From Gymnothorax reevesii (taxonomy: Eukaryota > Chordata > Actinopteri > Anguilliformes > Muraenidae): a stretch of 64,000 nucleotides of DNA. Below the pieces are notes generated by a model, which saw only the letters and a list, made by a program, of their open reading frames with translations, made no database searches and was not told the origin of the DNA. The stretch lies in contig CM056576.1 of NCBI GenBank assembly GCA_029721435.1, forward strand, positions 63,197,876-63,261,875. Direction: 5' to 3'. The position numbers were made by a program, and so were the translations under genes. Positions within the stretch are counted from its first letter, which is position 1. Each line of letters begins with the position of its first letter. Shown piece by piece: positions 24,065 through 36,563 of this stretch.

Positions 24065-27000
24065 TAGGGCCCGAGCACCGACCGGTGCCAGGGCCCGGAA
24101 CGGGTCCTGGCACCGAAGGTGCGAGGAACCTATTGTTTTTGATGGGATTTTTATTAGGGCCCGAGCACCGACCGGTGCGAGGAACCTATTGTTTTTGATG
24201 GGATTTTTATTATTCTTCTTCTTCTTCTTCTTCTTCTTCTTTTTATTCTGCTGCGAGAACGCATTTTTGAGGGCTTTGCCATGCACGAAAACTCAGAAAA
24301 ATTTGCCCACACGTCAGTCGTGGTGAAAATTGCAAAGTATTATTATTTTTGTGCTTGGACATGCCCCGGTGGCTCTATAGCGCCACCAAACACACGGCCA
24401 TTTTGGAACGCACTTGCTCGGATTCTCACGAAATTTTATAGAGTCATAGTAGTCATCATAAATTTTTTTGTAAATTTTTTTGAAATTTTTTTGCCTCACA
24501 GGAAGTGAGCTATGAGCCATTTCCTGCATTTTTTTAGATTTTACGAACACATTTTTGAGGGTTTTATCATACTCGAAAACTCACCAGACTTGGCTCATAG
24601 ACTAGAAATATTACGTTCTTCGATTCGATATCTCATTTGGCACTGGGTGTGATATGGTAGCTCTATAGCGCCCCCTAATACATAATTGCATTTTTGAGGG
24701 CCTCAGCATGCTTGAAAACTCACAAAACTTTGCAAACATATTGAGCAGGTCTTACTTTTAACTAGGATTTAGGGTTTACAGATGGATGTGGCAAAATTGC
24801 ATTACAGCGCCACCTAGAAAATTTCAATGAAGCAGCCCTCGCAGCTTGTTTGACCTACATGTACAAAATTCGGTGGACATGTGTACTATGCCAAGACCTA
24901 AAAAAAAGTCTCTAGGTGCCATGACCTAGACTCAACAGGAAGTCCGCCATTTTTTATTGAATTTGCAAATTTTTTAAATTTTTTGCCATTCACAGGCTTC
25001 GTACTTTAACGAACTCCTCCTAGAGATTTTATCCGATCAACTTAAAATTTTGAATTTAACATCTTAAGGCCTTGTCGATGTTAAATTGCGAAGCTTTTTT
25101 GGATTCATTGAACTTTGTATCCGTGGCGTCGCGGCGAATTTCGATGTTTCGCCATGAAACAGAAAGTTGGTTTTACGCGCACATGCTTTGTGAAATTTGC
25201 GCGAAACTTTACAGGCTTTATAGGAGTCCACTTCCAAGAAGACCTATATGTTGATATTAGATTGGGTGTGGTCAGGTGGCTCCACAGCGCCCCCTTGAAA
25301 CGGCCATGTTGAGATAAAAGTGCTTGAATGTTCATGAAATTTGGTGTGATCATTGTATTGTTCATGTTGAGTTATTTTAATTTTTTTGAAATTTTTTGGC
25401 CAAACAGGAAGTGAGCTATGCGCCATTTCCTGCGTTTTTCCAAATTTTATAAACACATGTTTGGATGCTTTAGAATACCCGAAATCTTGCAAAAAGTTGC
25501 ACAAATTATAATTGTCTTATCATCTTCAATTTTATATGTCAATTGACACTAAATTTGGCACAATGGCTCTATAGCGCTCCCTATCAGATTTTTAAAAGAA
25601 TTGCCATTTTGAGGGTCTCAGCATGTTCTAAAACTCACAAAATTTTGTAAATGTATAAAGACCATCATTCGTATTACTCTGACAAAAAACTTATATATAT
25701 ACATGGCAAAAATGTCACTATAGCGCCCCCTGGAAAATTTTAAATAAGCAGCCCTCGCAGCCTGGTAAACCTACATGTATGAAATTCAGTAGACATGTGG
25801 AATATGCCGAGACCTACAAAAAATTCTCTTGGTGCCATGACCTACACTCAACAGGAAGTCCACCATTTTTAATTGAAATTGCAACTTTTTTGGATTGTTG
25901 GCCATTCACAGGTGTCGTACTTTAACGAACTCCTTCTAGAGATTTTATCTGATCAACTTAAAATTTGGCATATGACATTGAAAGACGTCGTCGATGTTAA
26001 ATTGCGAAGCTTTTTTGGATTCATTGAACTTTGTATCCGTGGCGTCGCGGCGAATTTCAATGTTCCGCCATGAAAATGGAAGTTTATTTTATGAGCATAT
26101 GCTTTGGGAGATTTACATGAAACTTTACAGGCTTAATGATAGTCTAATTCCAAATATACCTATATGTTGATATTGGAGTGGGTGTGGTCAGGTGGCTCTA
26201 CAGCGCCCTCTTGACACGGCCATGTTGATATAAAAGTGCTTGAATGTTCATGAAATTTGGTCAGATCATTGCATTTGGCTTTCTGGGCTGTGCTGATTTT
26301 TTTGAAATTTTTCGGCCAAACAGGGAGTGAGCTATGAGTCATTTCCTGCGTTATTCCAAATTTTATGAACACACATTTGAAGGCCTTAGCATACTCGAAA
26401 ACTTGCAAAACTTTGCTAAAATTTTATTTGTCACATTGTCTTCAATTTGAAACAAAAATTGGCAGTAAATGAGGCATCATGGCTCTATAGCGCCCCCAAT
26501 ACGATTTTTAAAAGAATTACCCTTTTGAGGGTTTCAGCATGCTCAAAAACTCACAAAATTTTGTATAATATTAAAGACCATCATTCCTATTACACTGATA
26601 AAAAATTTACAAATAGGCGTGGCAAAAATGGCATTATAGCGCCCCCTGGAAAATTTCAAATAAGCAGCCCTCGCAGCCCGATAAACCCACATGTATGAAA
26701 TTCGGTAGACATGTGGAATATGCCGAGCCCAACAAAAAAGTCTCTTGGTGCCATGACCTAGACCCAACAGGAAGGCTGCCATTTTTAATTGAAATTGCAA
26801 CTTTTTAAAATTTTTTTTGCCATTCACAGGTGTCGTACTTTAACGAAGTCCTCCAAGAGATTTTATCCGATCAACTTAAAATTTGGCATATAATATCTAA
26901 AAACCTTGCTGACGTTAAATTGCGAAGCTTTTTTGATTTCATCGAACGATGCATCTGTGGCGTCACGGCGAATTTTGATGTCCTGCCATGAAACAGGAAG

Positions 27001-27714
27001 TTGCTTTTACTCCCACATACTTCGTTCGATTTGCCTTGATAAGCTTGATAATATTTTCCTCCAAAGTATAACTATATGCTAATATTAGATAGGGAGTGGC
27101 CAGGTGGCTCCACGACGCCCTCTAGAAACGGCCATGTTCAGTTAAAAGTGCTTGAATGTTCATGAAATTTGGGTGATCATTGCATTAGTCATTCTGGGCG
27201 ATGGTTAATTTTTTGAAAATTATTGCATAAACAGGAAGTGAGCTATGAGCTACTTCCTGCGTTTTTCCAAATTTTACGAAGTCATATTTTCAGGCCTTAG
27301 AATGCTCCAAACCTTAAAAAACCTAGCAAACATTATAAATGTCTTATTCTCTTCAATGTCATCCATCAATTGGTATTAAATATGGCATAATGGCTCAATA
27401 GCGCCCCCAGTCAGATATTTAAAAGTATTGCCTCTTTGATCGTCTAAACATATTGGAAAATTTACAAAAATCAACACACTCATGGAGCCTGACATTACAA
27501 TTACCTTGTTGTAGATTTTGCACACAGGCATGTCAAAATGGTATCGTAGCGCCCTCTAGAACATTTTTGCACTCCCATCAGGAAACCACAATGCACACAG
27601 TCTAGCAGTGCCCAATGGCTCTTGATGGACACCTGCACCCATCAAGATCTTGCTGCCACCCCAACGTGCACGAGGGGGGCGAGGGCCCTTTCAACGCTGC
27701 TTGCAGCTTTAATT
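24065..27714 (+). repeat. Array unit 7 (3.65 kb, doubled head)
   Basis: A long head (24065-24155) is followed by a short head (about 24156-24212), then a brief (TTC)n tract at 24213-24240. Three module junctions lie near 25001, 25914 and 26831. CTCF-like 13-mers occur at 25721-25733 and 26637-26649. One box near 25575 reads GCGCTCCC. The final module lacks the usual T-run (TTTTTAAAATTTTTTTTGCC) and its later part is more diverged. Confidence 0.9.
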
Positions 27715-30267
27715 CTTCTTCTTCTTCTTCTTCTTCTTCTTCTTTTTATTCTGCTGCGAGAACGCATTTTTGAGGGCTTTGCCATGCACGAAAACTCACA
27801 AAAATTTGCCCACACGTCAGTCGTGGTGAAAATTGCAAAGTATTATTATTTTGGTGCTTGGACATGCCCCGGTGGCTCTATAGCGCCACCAAACACACGG
27901 CCATTTTGGAACGCACTTGCTCGGATTCTCACAAAATTTTATAGAGTCATAGTAGTCATCATAAATTTTTTTGTAAATTTTTTTGAAATTTTTTTGCCTC
28001 ACAGGAAGTGAGCTATCATCCATTCCCTGCGTTTTTTTAGATTTTACGAACACATTTTTGAGGGTTTTATCATACTCGAAAACTCACCAGACTTGGCTCA
28101 TAGACTAGAAATATTACGTTCTTTGATTCGATATCTCATTTGGCACTAGGTGTGATATGGTAGCTCTATAGCGCCCCCTAATACATAATTGCATTTTTGA
28201 GGGCCTCAGCATGCTTGAAAACTCACAAAACTTTGCAAACATATTAAGCTGGTCTTACTTTTAACTAGGATTTAGGGTTTACAGATGGATGTGGCAAAAT
28301 TGCATTACAGCGCCACCTAGAAAATTTCAATGAAGCAGCCCTCGCAGCTTGTTTGACCTACATGTACAAAATTCGGTGGACATGTGTACTATGCCAAGAC
28401 CTAAAAAAAAGTCTCTAGGTGCCATGACCTAGACTCAACAGGAAGTCCGCCATTTTTTATTGAATTTGCAAATTTTTTAAATTTTTTGCCATTCACAGGC
28501 TTCGTACTTTAACGAACTCCTCCTAGAGATTTTATCCGATCAACTTAAAATTTTGAATTTAACATCTTAAGGCCTTGTCGATGTTAAATTGCGAAGCTTT
28601 TTTGGATTCATTGAACTTTGTATCCGTGGCGTCGCGGCGAATTTCGATGTTTCGCCATGAAACAGAAAGTTGGTTTTACGCGCACATGCTTTGTGAAATT
28701 TGCGCGAAACTTTACAGGCTTTATAGGAGTCCACTTCCAAGAAGACCTATATGTTGATATTAGATTGGGTGTGGTCAGGTGGCTCCACAGCGCCCTCTTG
28801 AAACGGCCATGTTGAGATAAAAGTGCTTGAATGTTCATGAAATTTGGTGTGATCATTGCATTGTTTATGTCGAGTTATTTTAATTTTTTTGAAATTTTTT
28901 GGCCAAACAGGAAGTGAGCTATGCGCCATTTCCTGCGTTTTTCCAAATTTTATAAACACATGTTTGGATGCTTAAGAATACTCAAAATCTTGCAAAAAGT
29001 TGCACAAATTATAATTGTCTTATTATCTTCAATTTTATATATCAAGATTTTTAAAAGAATTGCCATTTTGAGGGTCTCAGCATGTTCTAAAACTTACAAA
29101 GTTTTGTAAATGTATAAAGACCATCATTCGTATTACTCTGACAAAAAACTTATATATATACATGGCAAAAATGTCACTATAGCGCCCCCTGGAAAATTTT
29201 AAATAAGCAGCCCTCGCAGCCTGGTAAACCTACATGTATGAAATTCGGTAGACATGTGGAATATGCCGAGACCTACAAAAAATTCTCTTGGTGCCATGAC
29301 CTACACTCAACAGGAAGTCCACCATTTTTAATTGAAATTGCAACTTTTTTTTATTTTTTTTGCCATTCAAAGGTGTTGTACTTTAACGAACTCCTCCTAG
29401 AGATTTTATCTGATCAACTTAAAATTTGGCATATAATATCTAAAAACCTTGCTGACGTTAAATTGCGAAGCTTTTTTGATTTCATCGAACGATGCATCCG
29501 TGGCGTCACGGCGAATTTTGATGTCCTGCCATGAAACAGGAAGTTGCTTTCAATTCCACATACTTTGTGGGATTTGCCTGAAGCTTTCCAAGCTTGATAA
29601 AATTGTCCGCCCAAGTATAGATATATGCTTATTTTATATCGAGAGGTGCCAGGTGGCTCCACAACGCCCTCTAGATATGGCCATGTTCAGATAAAAGTGC
29701 TTGAAAGTTCATGAAATTTGGTATGATCATTGCATTAGTCATTCTCCGCAATTGTTAATTTTTTGAAATTTTTTTGCCAAACAGAAAGAGAGCTATGAGC
29801 TATTTCCTGCGTTTTTCCAAATTTTACGAACACACGTTTTAAGGCCTTAGAATGCTCCAAAACTTGCAAAACCATCCAAAAATTAGAACTGTCTCATTCT
29901 CTTCAATACATCCATCGATTGGCACTAAATGGGGCATAATGGCTCTATAGCGCCCCCAATAATATTTATAAAAGAATTGCTCCTTTGAAAGTCTAAACAT
30001 GCTGGAAAATTTACAAAAATCGAAACACTCATGGAGCCCCATATTACGATTACTGTGTTGTAGATTTTGTGCACAGGCAAGTCAAAATGGTATCATAGCG
30101 CCCCTCCAGAAAATTTTTGCACTCCCATCAGGAAACCACATTGTACGCGGTCCAGCTGTGTCCAATGGCTCTGAATGTACACCTGCAGCCATCAAGATCT
30201 TGCTGCCACCCCAATGTGCACAGGGGGGGCGAGGGCCCTTTCAACGCTGCTTGCAGCTTTAATTATT
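27715..30267 (+). repeat. Array unit 8 (2.55 kb, headless)
   Basis: The tail of unit 7 joins (TTC)n directly (27713-27743) with no GC-rich head. Module junctions lie near 28501 and 29372. One CTCF-like 13-mer occurs at 29180-29192. About 70 bp is missing near 29042 (TATATCAAGATTTTTAAAAG), which removes one box. The first 1.3 kb is nearly the same as the start of unit 7. Confidence 0.9.
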
Positions 30268-32952
30268 AGGGCCCGAGCACCGACCGGTGCCAGGGCCCGG
30301 AACGGGTCCTGGCACCGAAGGTGCGAGGAACCTATTGTTTTTGATGGGATTTTTATTATTCTTCTTCTTCTTCTTCTTCTTCTTCTTCTTCTTCTGCTGC
30401 GAGAACGCATTTTTGAGGGCTTTGCCATGCACGAAAACTCACAAAAATTTGCCCACACGTCGGTCGTCGTGAAAATTGCAAATTATTATTATTTTTGTGC
30501 TTGGACATGCCCCTGTGGCTCGATAGCGCCACCAAACACGCGGCCATTTTGGAACGCACTTGCTCGGTTTCTCACGAAATTTTATAGAGTCATAGTAGTC
30601 ATTATAAATTTTTTTGAAAATTTTTTTGAAATTTTTTTGCCTCACAGGAAGTGAGCTATGAGCCATTTCCTGCGTTTTTTCAGATTTTACGAACACATTT
30701 TTGAGGGCCTTATTATACTTGAAAATAGACCAAACTTAGCTTATTGACTAAAAATATTAAGTTCTTTGATTTGATATCTCATTTTGCAGTGGGTGAGACA
30801 TGGTAGCTCTATAGCGCCCCCTAATACATAATTGCTTTTTTGAGGGCATCACCATGCTCGAAAACTCACAAAACTTTGCTAACATATTAAGCTGGTCATA
30901 CTCTTTACTAGGATATGGGGTTTACAGATGGATGTGGCAAAATTGCATTACAGCGCCACCTAGAAAATTTCAATGAAGCAGCCCTCGCAGCGTGTTTAAC
31001 CTACATGTACAAAATTTGATGGACATGTGTACTAGGCCAAGACCTAAAAAAAAATCTCTTGGTGCCATGACCTAGACTCAACAGGAAGTCCGCCATTTTT
31101 AATTGAATTTGCAAATTTTTTTAATTTTTTGCCATTCACAGGCATCGTACTTTAACGAACTCCTCCTAGAGATTTTATCCGATCAACGTAAAATTTCGCA
31201 TATGACATCTTAAGACCTTGCCAATGTTAAATTGCGAAGCTTTTTTTGATTCATCGAACTTTGTATCCGTGGCGTCGCGGCGAATTTTGATGTTCCGCCA
31301 TGAAACAGGAAGTTGGTTTTACGCACACATGCTTTGTGAGAGTTGCGCGAAACTTCACAGGCTTGATAATAGTCTACTTCCAAGTATACCCACATGTTGA
31401 TATTGGATTGGGTGTGGTCAGGTGGCTCCACAGCGCCCTCTTGACACGGCCATGTTGAGATAAAAGTGCTTTAATGTTCATGAAATTTGGTGTGGTCATT
31501 GCGTTTGTCATGTCGAGTGATGGTAATTTTTTTGAAGTTTTTTGGCCAAACAGGAAGTGAGCTATGAGCCATTTCCTGCGTTTTTCCAAATTTTTGAAAC
31601 ACATGTTTGGAAGCCTTAGAATACTCAAAATCTTGCAAAAAGTTGCAGAAATTATAATTGTCTTATCGTCTTCAATTTTATACATCAATTTACACTAAAT
31701 TTGGCACAATGGCTCTTTAGCGCCCCCAATCAGATTTTTAAAAGAATTGCCCTTTTGAGGGTCTCAGCATGTTTTTAAAAACTCACAAAATTTTGTAAAT
31801 GTATAAAAACCATCATTTGTATTACTCTGACAAAAAACTTACAAATCGACATGGCAAAAATGGCATTATAGCGCCCCCTGGAAAATTTCAAATAAGCAGC
31901 CCTCGCAGCCCGGTAAACCCACATGTATGAAATTCGGTAGACAAGTGGAATATGCTGAGACCTACAAAAAAGTCTCTTGGTGCCATGACCTAGACTCAAC
32001 AGGAAGGCTGCCATTTTTAATTGAAATTGCAACTTTTTTTTTTTTTTTTTGCCATTCACAGGTGTCGTACTTGAAAGAACTCCTCCTAGAGATTTTATCC
32101 GATCAACTTAAAATTTGGCATATAATATCTTAAAACCTTGCTGACGTTAAATTGCGAAGCTTTTTTGATTTCATCGAACGATGCATCCGTGGCGTCATGG
32201 CGAATATTGATGTCCTGCCATGAAACAGGAAGTTGCTTTCAATTCCACATACTTTGTGGGATTCGCCTGAAACTTTCCAAGCCTGATAAAATTGTCCGCC
32301 CAAGTATAGATATATGCTTATTTTATATCGAGGGGTGCCAGGTGGCTCCACAGCGCCCTCTAGATATGGCCATGTTCAGATAAAAGTGCTTGAAAGTTCA
32401 TGAAATTTGATATGATCATTGCATTAGTCATTCTCCACAATTGTTAATTTTTTGAAATTTTTTTGCCAAACAGGAAGTGAGCTATGAGCTATTTCCTGCG
32501 TTTTTCCAAATTTTACGAACACAGGTTTTAAGGCCTTAGAATGCTCCAAAACTTGCAAAACCATCCAAAAATTAGAACTGTCTTATTCTCTTCAATACAT
32601 CCATCAATTGGCACTAAATGGGGCATAATGGCTCTATAGCGCCCCCAATAATATTTATAAAAGAATTGCTCTTTTGAAAGTCTAAACATGCTGGAAAATT
32701 TACAAAAATCAAAACACTCATGGAGCCCCGTATTACGATTACTGTGTTGTAGATTTTGTGCACAGGCAAGTCAAAATGGTATCAAAGCGCCCTCCAGAAA
32801 ATTTTTGCACTCCCATCAGGAAACCACATTGTACGCGGTCTAGCTGTGTCCAATGGCTCTGAATGTACACCTGCAGCCATCAAGATCTTGCTGCCACCCC
32901 AATGTGCACAGGGGGGGCGAGGGCCCTTTCAACGCTGCTTGCAGCTTTAATT
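30268..32952 (+). repeat. Array unit 9 (2.69 kb)
   Basis: The junction has an extra ATT before the long GC-rich head. (TTC)n lies at 30359-30395 and runs directly into CTGCTGCGAG, without the TTTTTATT spacer of other units. Module junctions lie near 31143 and 32062. One CTCF-like 13-mer occurs at 31869-31881. Confidence 0.9.
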
Positions 32953-35900
32953 AGGGCCCGAGCACCGACCGGTGCCAGGGCCCGGAACGGGTCCTGGCAC
33001 CGAAGGTGCGAGGAACCTATTGTTTTTGATGGGATTTTTATTATTCTTCTTCTTCTTCTTCTTCTTCTTCTTCTTCTTCTTCTTTTTATTCTGCTGCGAG
33101 AACGCATTTTTGAGGGCTTTGCCATGCACGAAAACTCACAAAAATTTGCCCACCCGTCAGTCGTCGTGAAAATTGCAAAGTATTATTATTTTTGTGCTTG
33201 GACATGCCTCGGTGGCTCTATAGCGCCACCAAACACGCGGCCATTTTGGAACACACTTGCTCGGATTCTCACGAAATTTTATAGAGTCATAGTAGTCATA
33301 ATAAATTTTTTTGTAAATTTTTTTGAAATTTTTTTGCCTCACAGGAAGTGAGCTATGAGCCATTTCCTGTGTTTTTTTAGATTTTACGAACACATTTTTG
33401 AGGGTTTTATCATACTCGAAAACTCACCAAACTTGGCTCATAGACTAGAAATATTACGTTCTTTGATTTGATATCTCATTTGACACTGGGTGTGACATGG
33501 TAGCTCTATAGCGCCCCCTAATACATAATTGCATTTTTGAGGGCCTCAGCATGCTTGAAAACTCACAAAACTTTGCAAACATATTAAGCTGGTCTTACTT
33601 TTTACTAGGATTTAGGGTTTACAGATGGATGTGGCAAAATTGCATTACAGCGCCACCTAGAAAATTTCAATGAAGCAGCCCTCGCAGCGTGTTTGACCTA
33701 CATGTACATAATTCGGTGGACATGTGTACTATGCCAAGACCTAAAAAAAAGTCTCTAGGTGCCATGACCTAGACTCAACAGGAAGTCCGCCATTTTTAAT
33801 TGAATTTGCAAATTTTTTAAATTTTTTGCCATTCACAGGCTTCGTACTTTAATGAACTCCTCCTAGAGATTCTATCCGATCAACTTAAAATTTTGAATTT
33901 AGCATCTTAAGACCTTGTCGATGTTAAATTGCGAAGCTTTTTTGGATTCATTGAACTTTGTATCCGTGGCGTCGCGGCGAATTTCGATGTTCCGCCATGA
34001 AACAGGAAGTTGGTTTTACGCGCACATGCTTCGTGAAATTTGCGCGAAACTTCACAGGCTTTATAGGAGTCCACTTCCAAGGAGACCTATATGTTGATAT
34101 TAGATTGGGTGTGGTCAGGTGGCTCCACAGCGCCCTCTTGAAACGGCCATGTTGAGATAAAAGTGCTTGAATGTTCATGAAATTTGGTGTGATCATTGCT
34201 TTGTGTATGTCGAGTTATATTAATTTTTTTGAAATTTTTTGGCCAAACAGGAAGTGAGCTATGCGCCATTTCCTGCGTTTTTACAAATTTTATAAACACA
34301 TGTTTGGATGCTTAAGAATACTCGAAATCTTGCAAAAAGTTGCACAAATTATAATTGTCTTATTATCTTCAATTTTATATATCAATTTACACTAAATTTG
34401 GCACAATGGCTCTATAGCGCCCCCAATCAGATTTTTAAAAGAATTGCCATTTTGAGGGTCTCAGCATGTTCTAAAACTTACAAAATTTTGTAAATGTATA
34501 AAGACCATCATTCGTATTACTCTGACAAAAAACTTACATATATACATGGCAAAAATGTCACTATAGCGCCCCCTGGAAAATTTTAAATAAGCAGCCCTCG
34601 CAGCCTGGTAAACCTACATGTATGAAATTCGGTAGACATGTGGAATATGCCGAGACCTAAAAAAAAGACTCTTGGTGCCATGACCTAGACTCAACAGTAA
34701 GTCCGCCATTTTTAATTGAATTTGCAATTTTTAAAAATTTTTTGCAATTCACAGGCATCGTACTTTAACGAACTCCTCCTAGAGATTTTATCTGATCAAC
34801 TTAAAATTTGGCATATGACATTGAAAGACGTCGTCGATGTTAAATTGCGAAGCTTTTTTGGATTCATCGAACTTTGTATCCGTGGCGTCGCGGCGAATTT
34901 CGATGTTCCGCCATGAAAATGGAAGTTGCTTTTATGAGCATATGCTTTGGGAGATTTACGTGAAACTTTACAGGCTTAATGATAGTCTAATTTCAAATAT
35001 ACCTATATGTTGATATTGGAGTGGGTGTGGTCAGGTGGCTCTACAGCGCCCTCTTGACACGGCCATGTTGATATAAAAGTGCTTGAATGTTCATGAAATT
35101 TGGTCTGATCATTGCATTTGTTTTTTTGTGCTGTGTTGATTTTTTTGAAATTTTTCGGCCAAACAGGAAGTGAGCTATGAGTCATTTCCTGCGTTATTCC
35201 AAATTTTATGAACACACATTTGAAGGCCTTAGCATACTCGAAAACTTGCAAAACTTTGCTAAAATTTTATTTGTCACATTGTCTTCAATTTGAAAAAATA
35301 ATTGGCAGAAAATGAGGCATCATGGCTCTATAGCGCCCCCAATACGATTTTTAAAAGAATTACCTTTTTGAGGGTTTCAGCATGCTCAAAAACTCACAAA
35401 ATTTTGTACAATTTTAAAAACCATCATTCCTATTACACTGATAAAAAATTTACAAATAGGCGTGGCAAAAATGGCATTATAGCGCCCCCTGGAAAATTTC
35501 AAATAAGCAGCCCTCGCAGCCCGGTAAACCCACATGTATGAAATTTGGTAGACATGTGGAATATGCCGAGACCTAAAAAAAAGTCTCTTGGTGCCATGAC
35601 CTAGACTCAACAGGAAGGCTGCCATTTTTAATTGAAATTGCAACTTTTTAAAATTTTTTTTGCCATTCACAGGTGTCGTACTTTAACGAACTCCTCCTAG
35701 AGATTTTATCCGATCAAATTAAATTTTGGCATTTAATATCTAAAAACCTTGCTGACGTTAAATTGCGAAGCTTTTTTGATTATATCGAACGATGCATCCG
35801 TGGCGTCATGGCGAATTTTGATGTCCTGCCATGAAACAGGAAGTTGCTTTCAATTCCACATACTTTGTGGGATTTGCCTGAAACTTTCCAAGCTTGATAA

Positions 35901-36563
35901 AATTGTCCGCCCAAGTATAGATATATGCTTATTTTATATTGAGAGGTGCCAGGTGGCTCCACAGCGCCCTCTAGATATGGCCATGTTCAGATAAAAGTGC
36001 TTGAAAGTTCATGAAATTTTGTATGATCATTGCATTAGTCATTCTCCGCAATTGTTAATTTTTTTAAATTTTTTTGCCAAACAGGAAGAGAGCTATGAGC
36101 TATTTCCTGCGTTTTTCCAAATTTTACGAACACACGTTTTAAGGCCTTAGAATGTTCCAAAACTTGCAAAACCATCCAAAATTTAGAACTGTCTTATTCT
36201 CTTCAATACATCCATCAATTGGCACTAAATGGGGCATAATGGCTCTATAGCGCCCCCAATAATATTTATAAAAGAATTGCTCTTTTGAAAGTCTAAACAT
36301 GCTGGAAAATTTACAAAAATCGAAACACTCATGGAGCCCCGTATTACGATTACTGTGTTGTAGATTTTGTGCACAGGCAAGTCAAAATGGTATCATAGCG
36401 CCCTCCAGAAAATTATTGCACTCCCATCAGGAGACCACAATGTACGCGGTCCAGCTGTGTCCAATGGCTCTGAATGGACACCTGCAGCCATCAAGATCTT
36501 GCTGCCACCCCAATGTGCACAGGGGGGGCGAGGGCCCTTTCAACGCTGCTTGCAGCTTTAATT
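32953..36563 (+). repeat. Array unit 10 (3.61 kb, last unit)
   Basis: It has a long head and (TTC)n at 33044-33083. Three module junctions lie near 33841, 34756 and 35673. CTCF-like 13-mers occur at 34564-34576 and 35480-35492. The unit ends with the normal tail hairpin and TTTAATT, followed by unrelated sequence (CTGATTGG), so the right end of the array coincides with a natural unit end. Confidence 0.9.

Larger units (their letters stand above)
5648..36563 (+). repeat. Ten-unit hierarchical tandem array, about 31 kb
   Basis: Ten head-to-tail units share the same junction, ...CAGCTTTAATT followed by AGGGCCCGAG or directly by (TTC)n. Unit starts are 5648, 8898, 11660, 14354, 18819, 21475, 24065, 27715, 30268 and 32953. 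Lengths cluster near 2.6, 3.6 and 4.5 kb, stepping by about 0.9 kb, because units hold two, three or four internal copies of a module of about 915 bp after the head module. Each module has three GC-rich boxes of the type CTATAGCGCCCCC. By my count there are nine boxes per short unit and about a hundred in all. No long open frame persists. Repeats of this appearance are, from memory, widespread in teleosts; I cannot name the family. Direction is taken as head (GC-rich, TTC) to tail (hairpin, TTTAATT). Confidence 0.93.

Noticed and set aside
8808..33351. Frames with runs of leucine, phenylalanine, lysine or arginine across the array heads
   Set aside because: They are translations of the (TTC)n tract and GC-rich head in different frames, recur in every unit on both strands, and have no domain or codon signature.
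6483..35994. Recurrent 60-98 residue frames in the modules, such as those starting MYPWRRGEF or MLMLNCEAF
   Set aside because: The same DNA gives overlapping frames on both strands, substitutions between copies show no preference for silent changes by eye, and frames break in many copies. They are repeat by-products.
5648..36563. CRISPR-like array
   Set aside because: The repeat periods are hundreds of bases, there are no short unique spacers, and the genome is clearly eukaryotic.
5648..36563. Centromeric satellite
   Set aside because: Only ten complex units with natural ends and diverse module numbers are present, and the same kind of sequence is, from memory, dispersed in teleost genomes. 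A centromeric role cannot be supported from this window.
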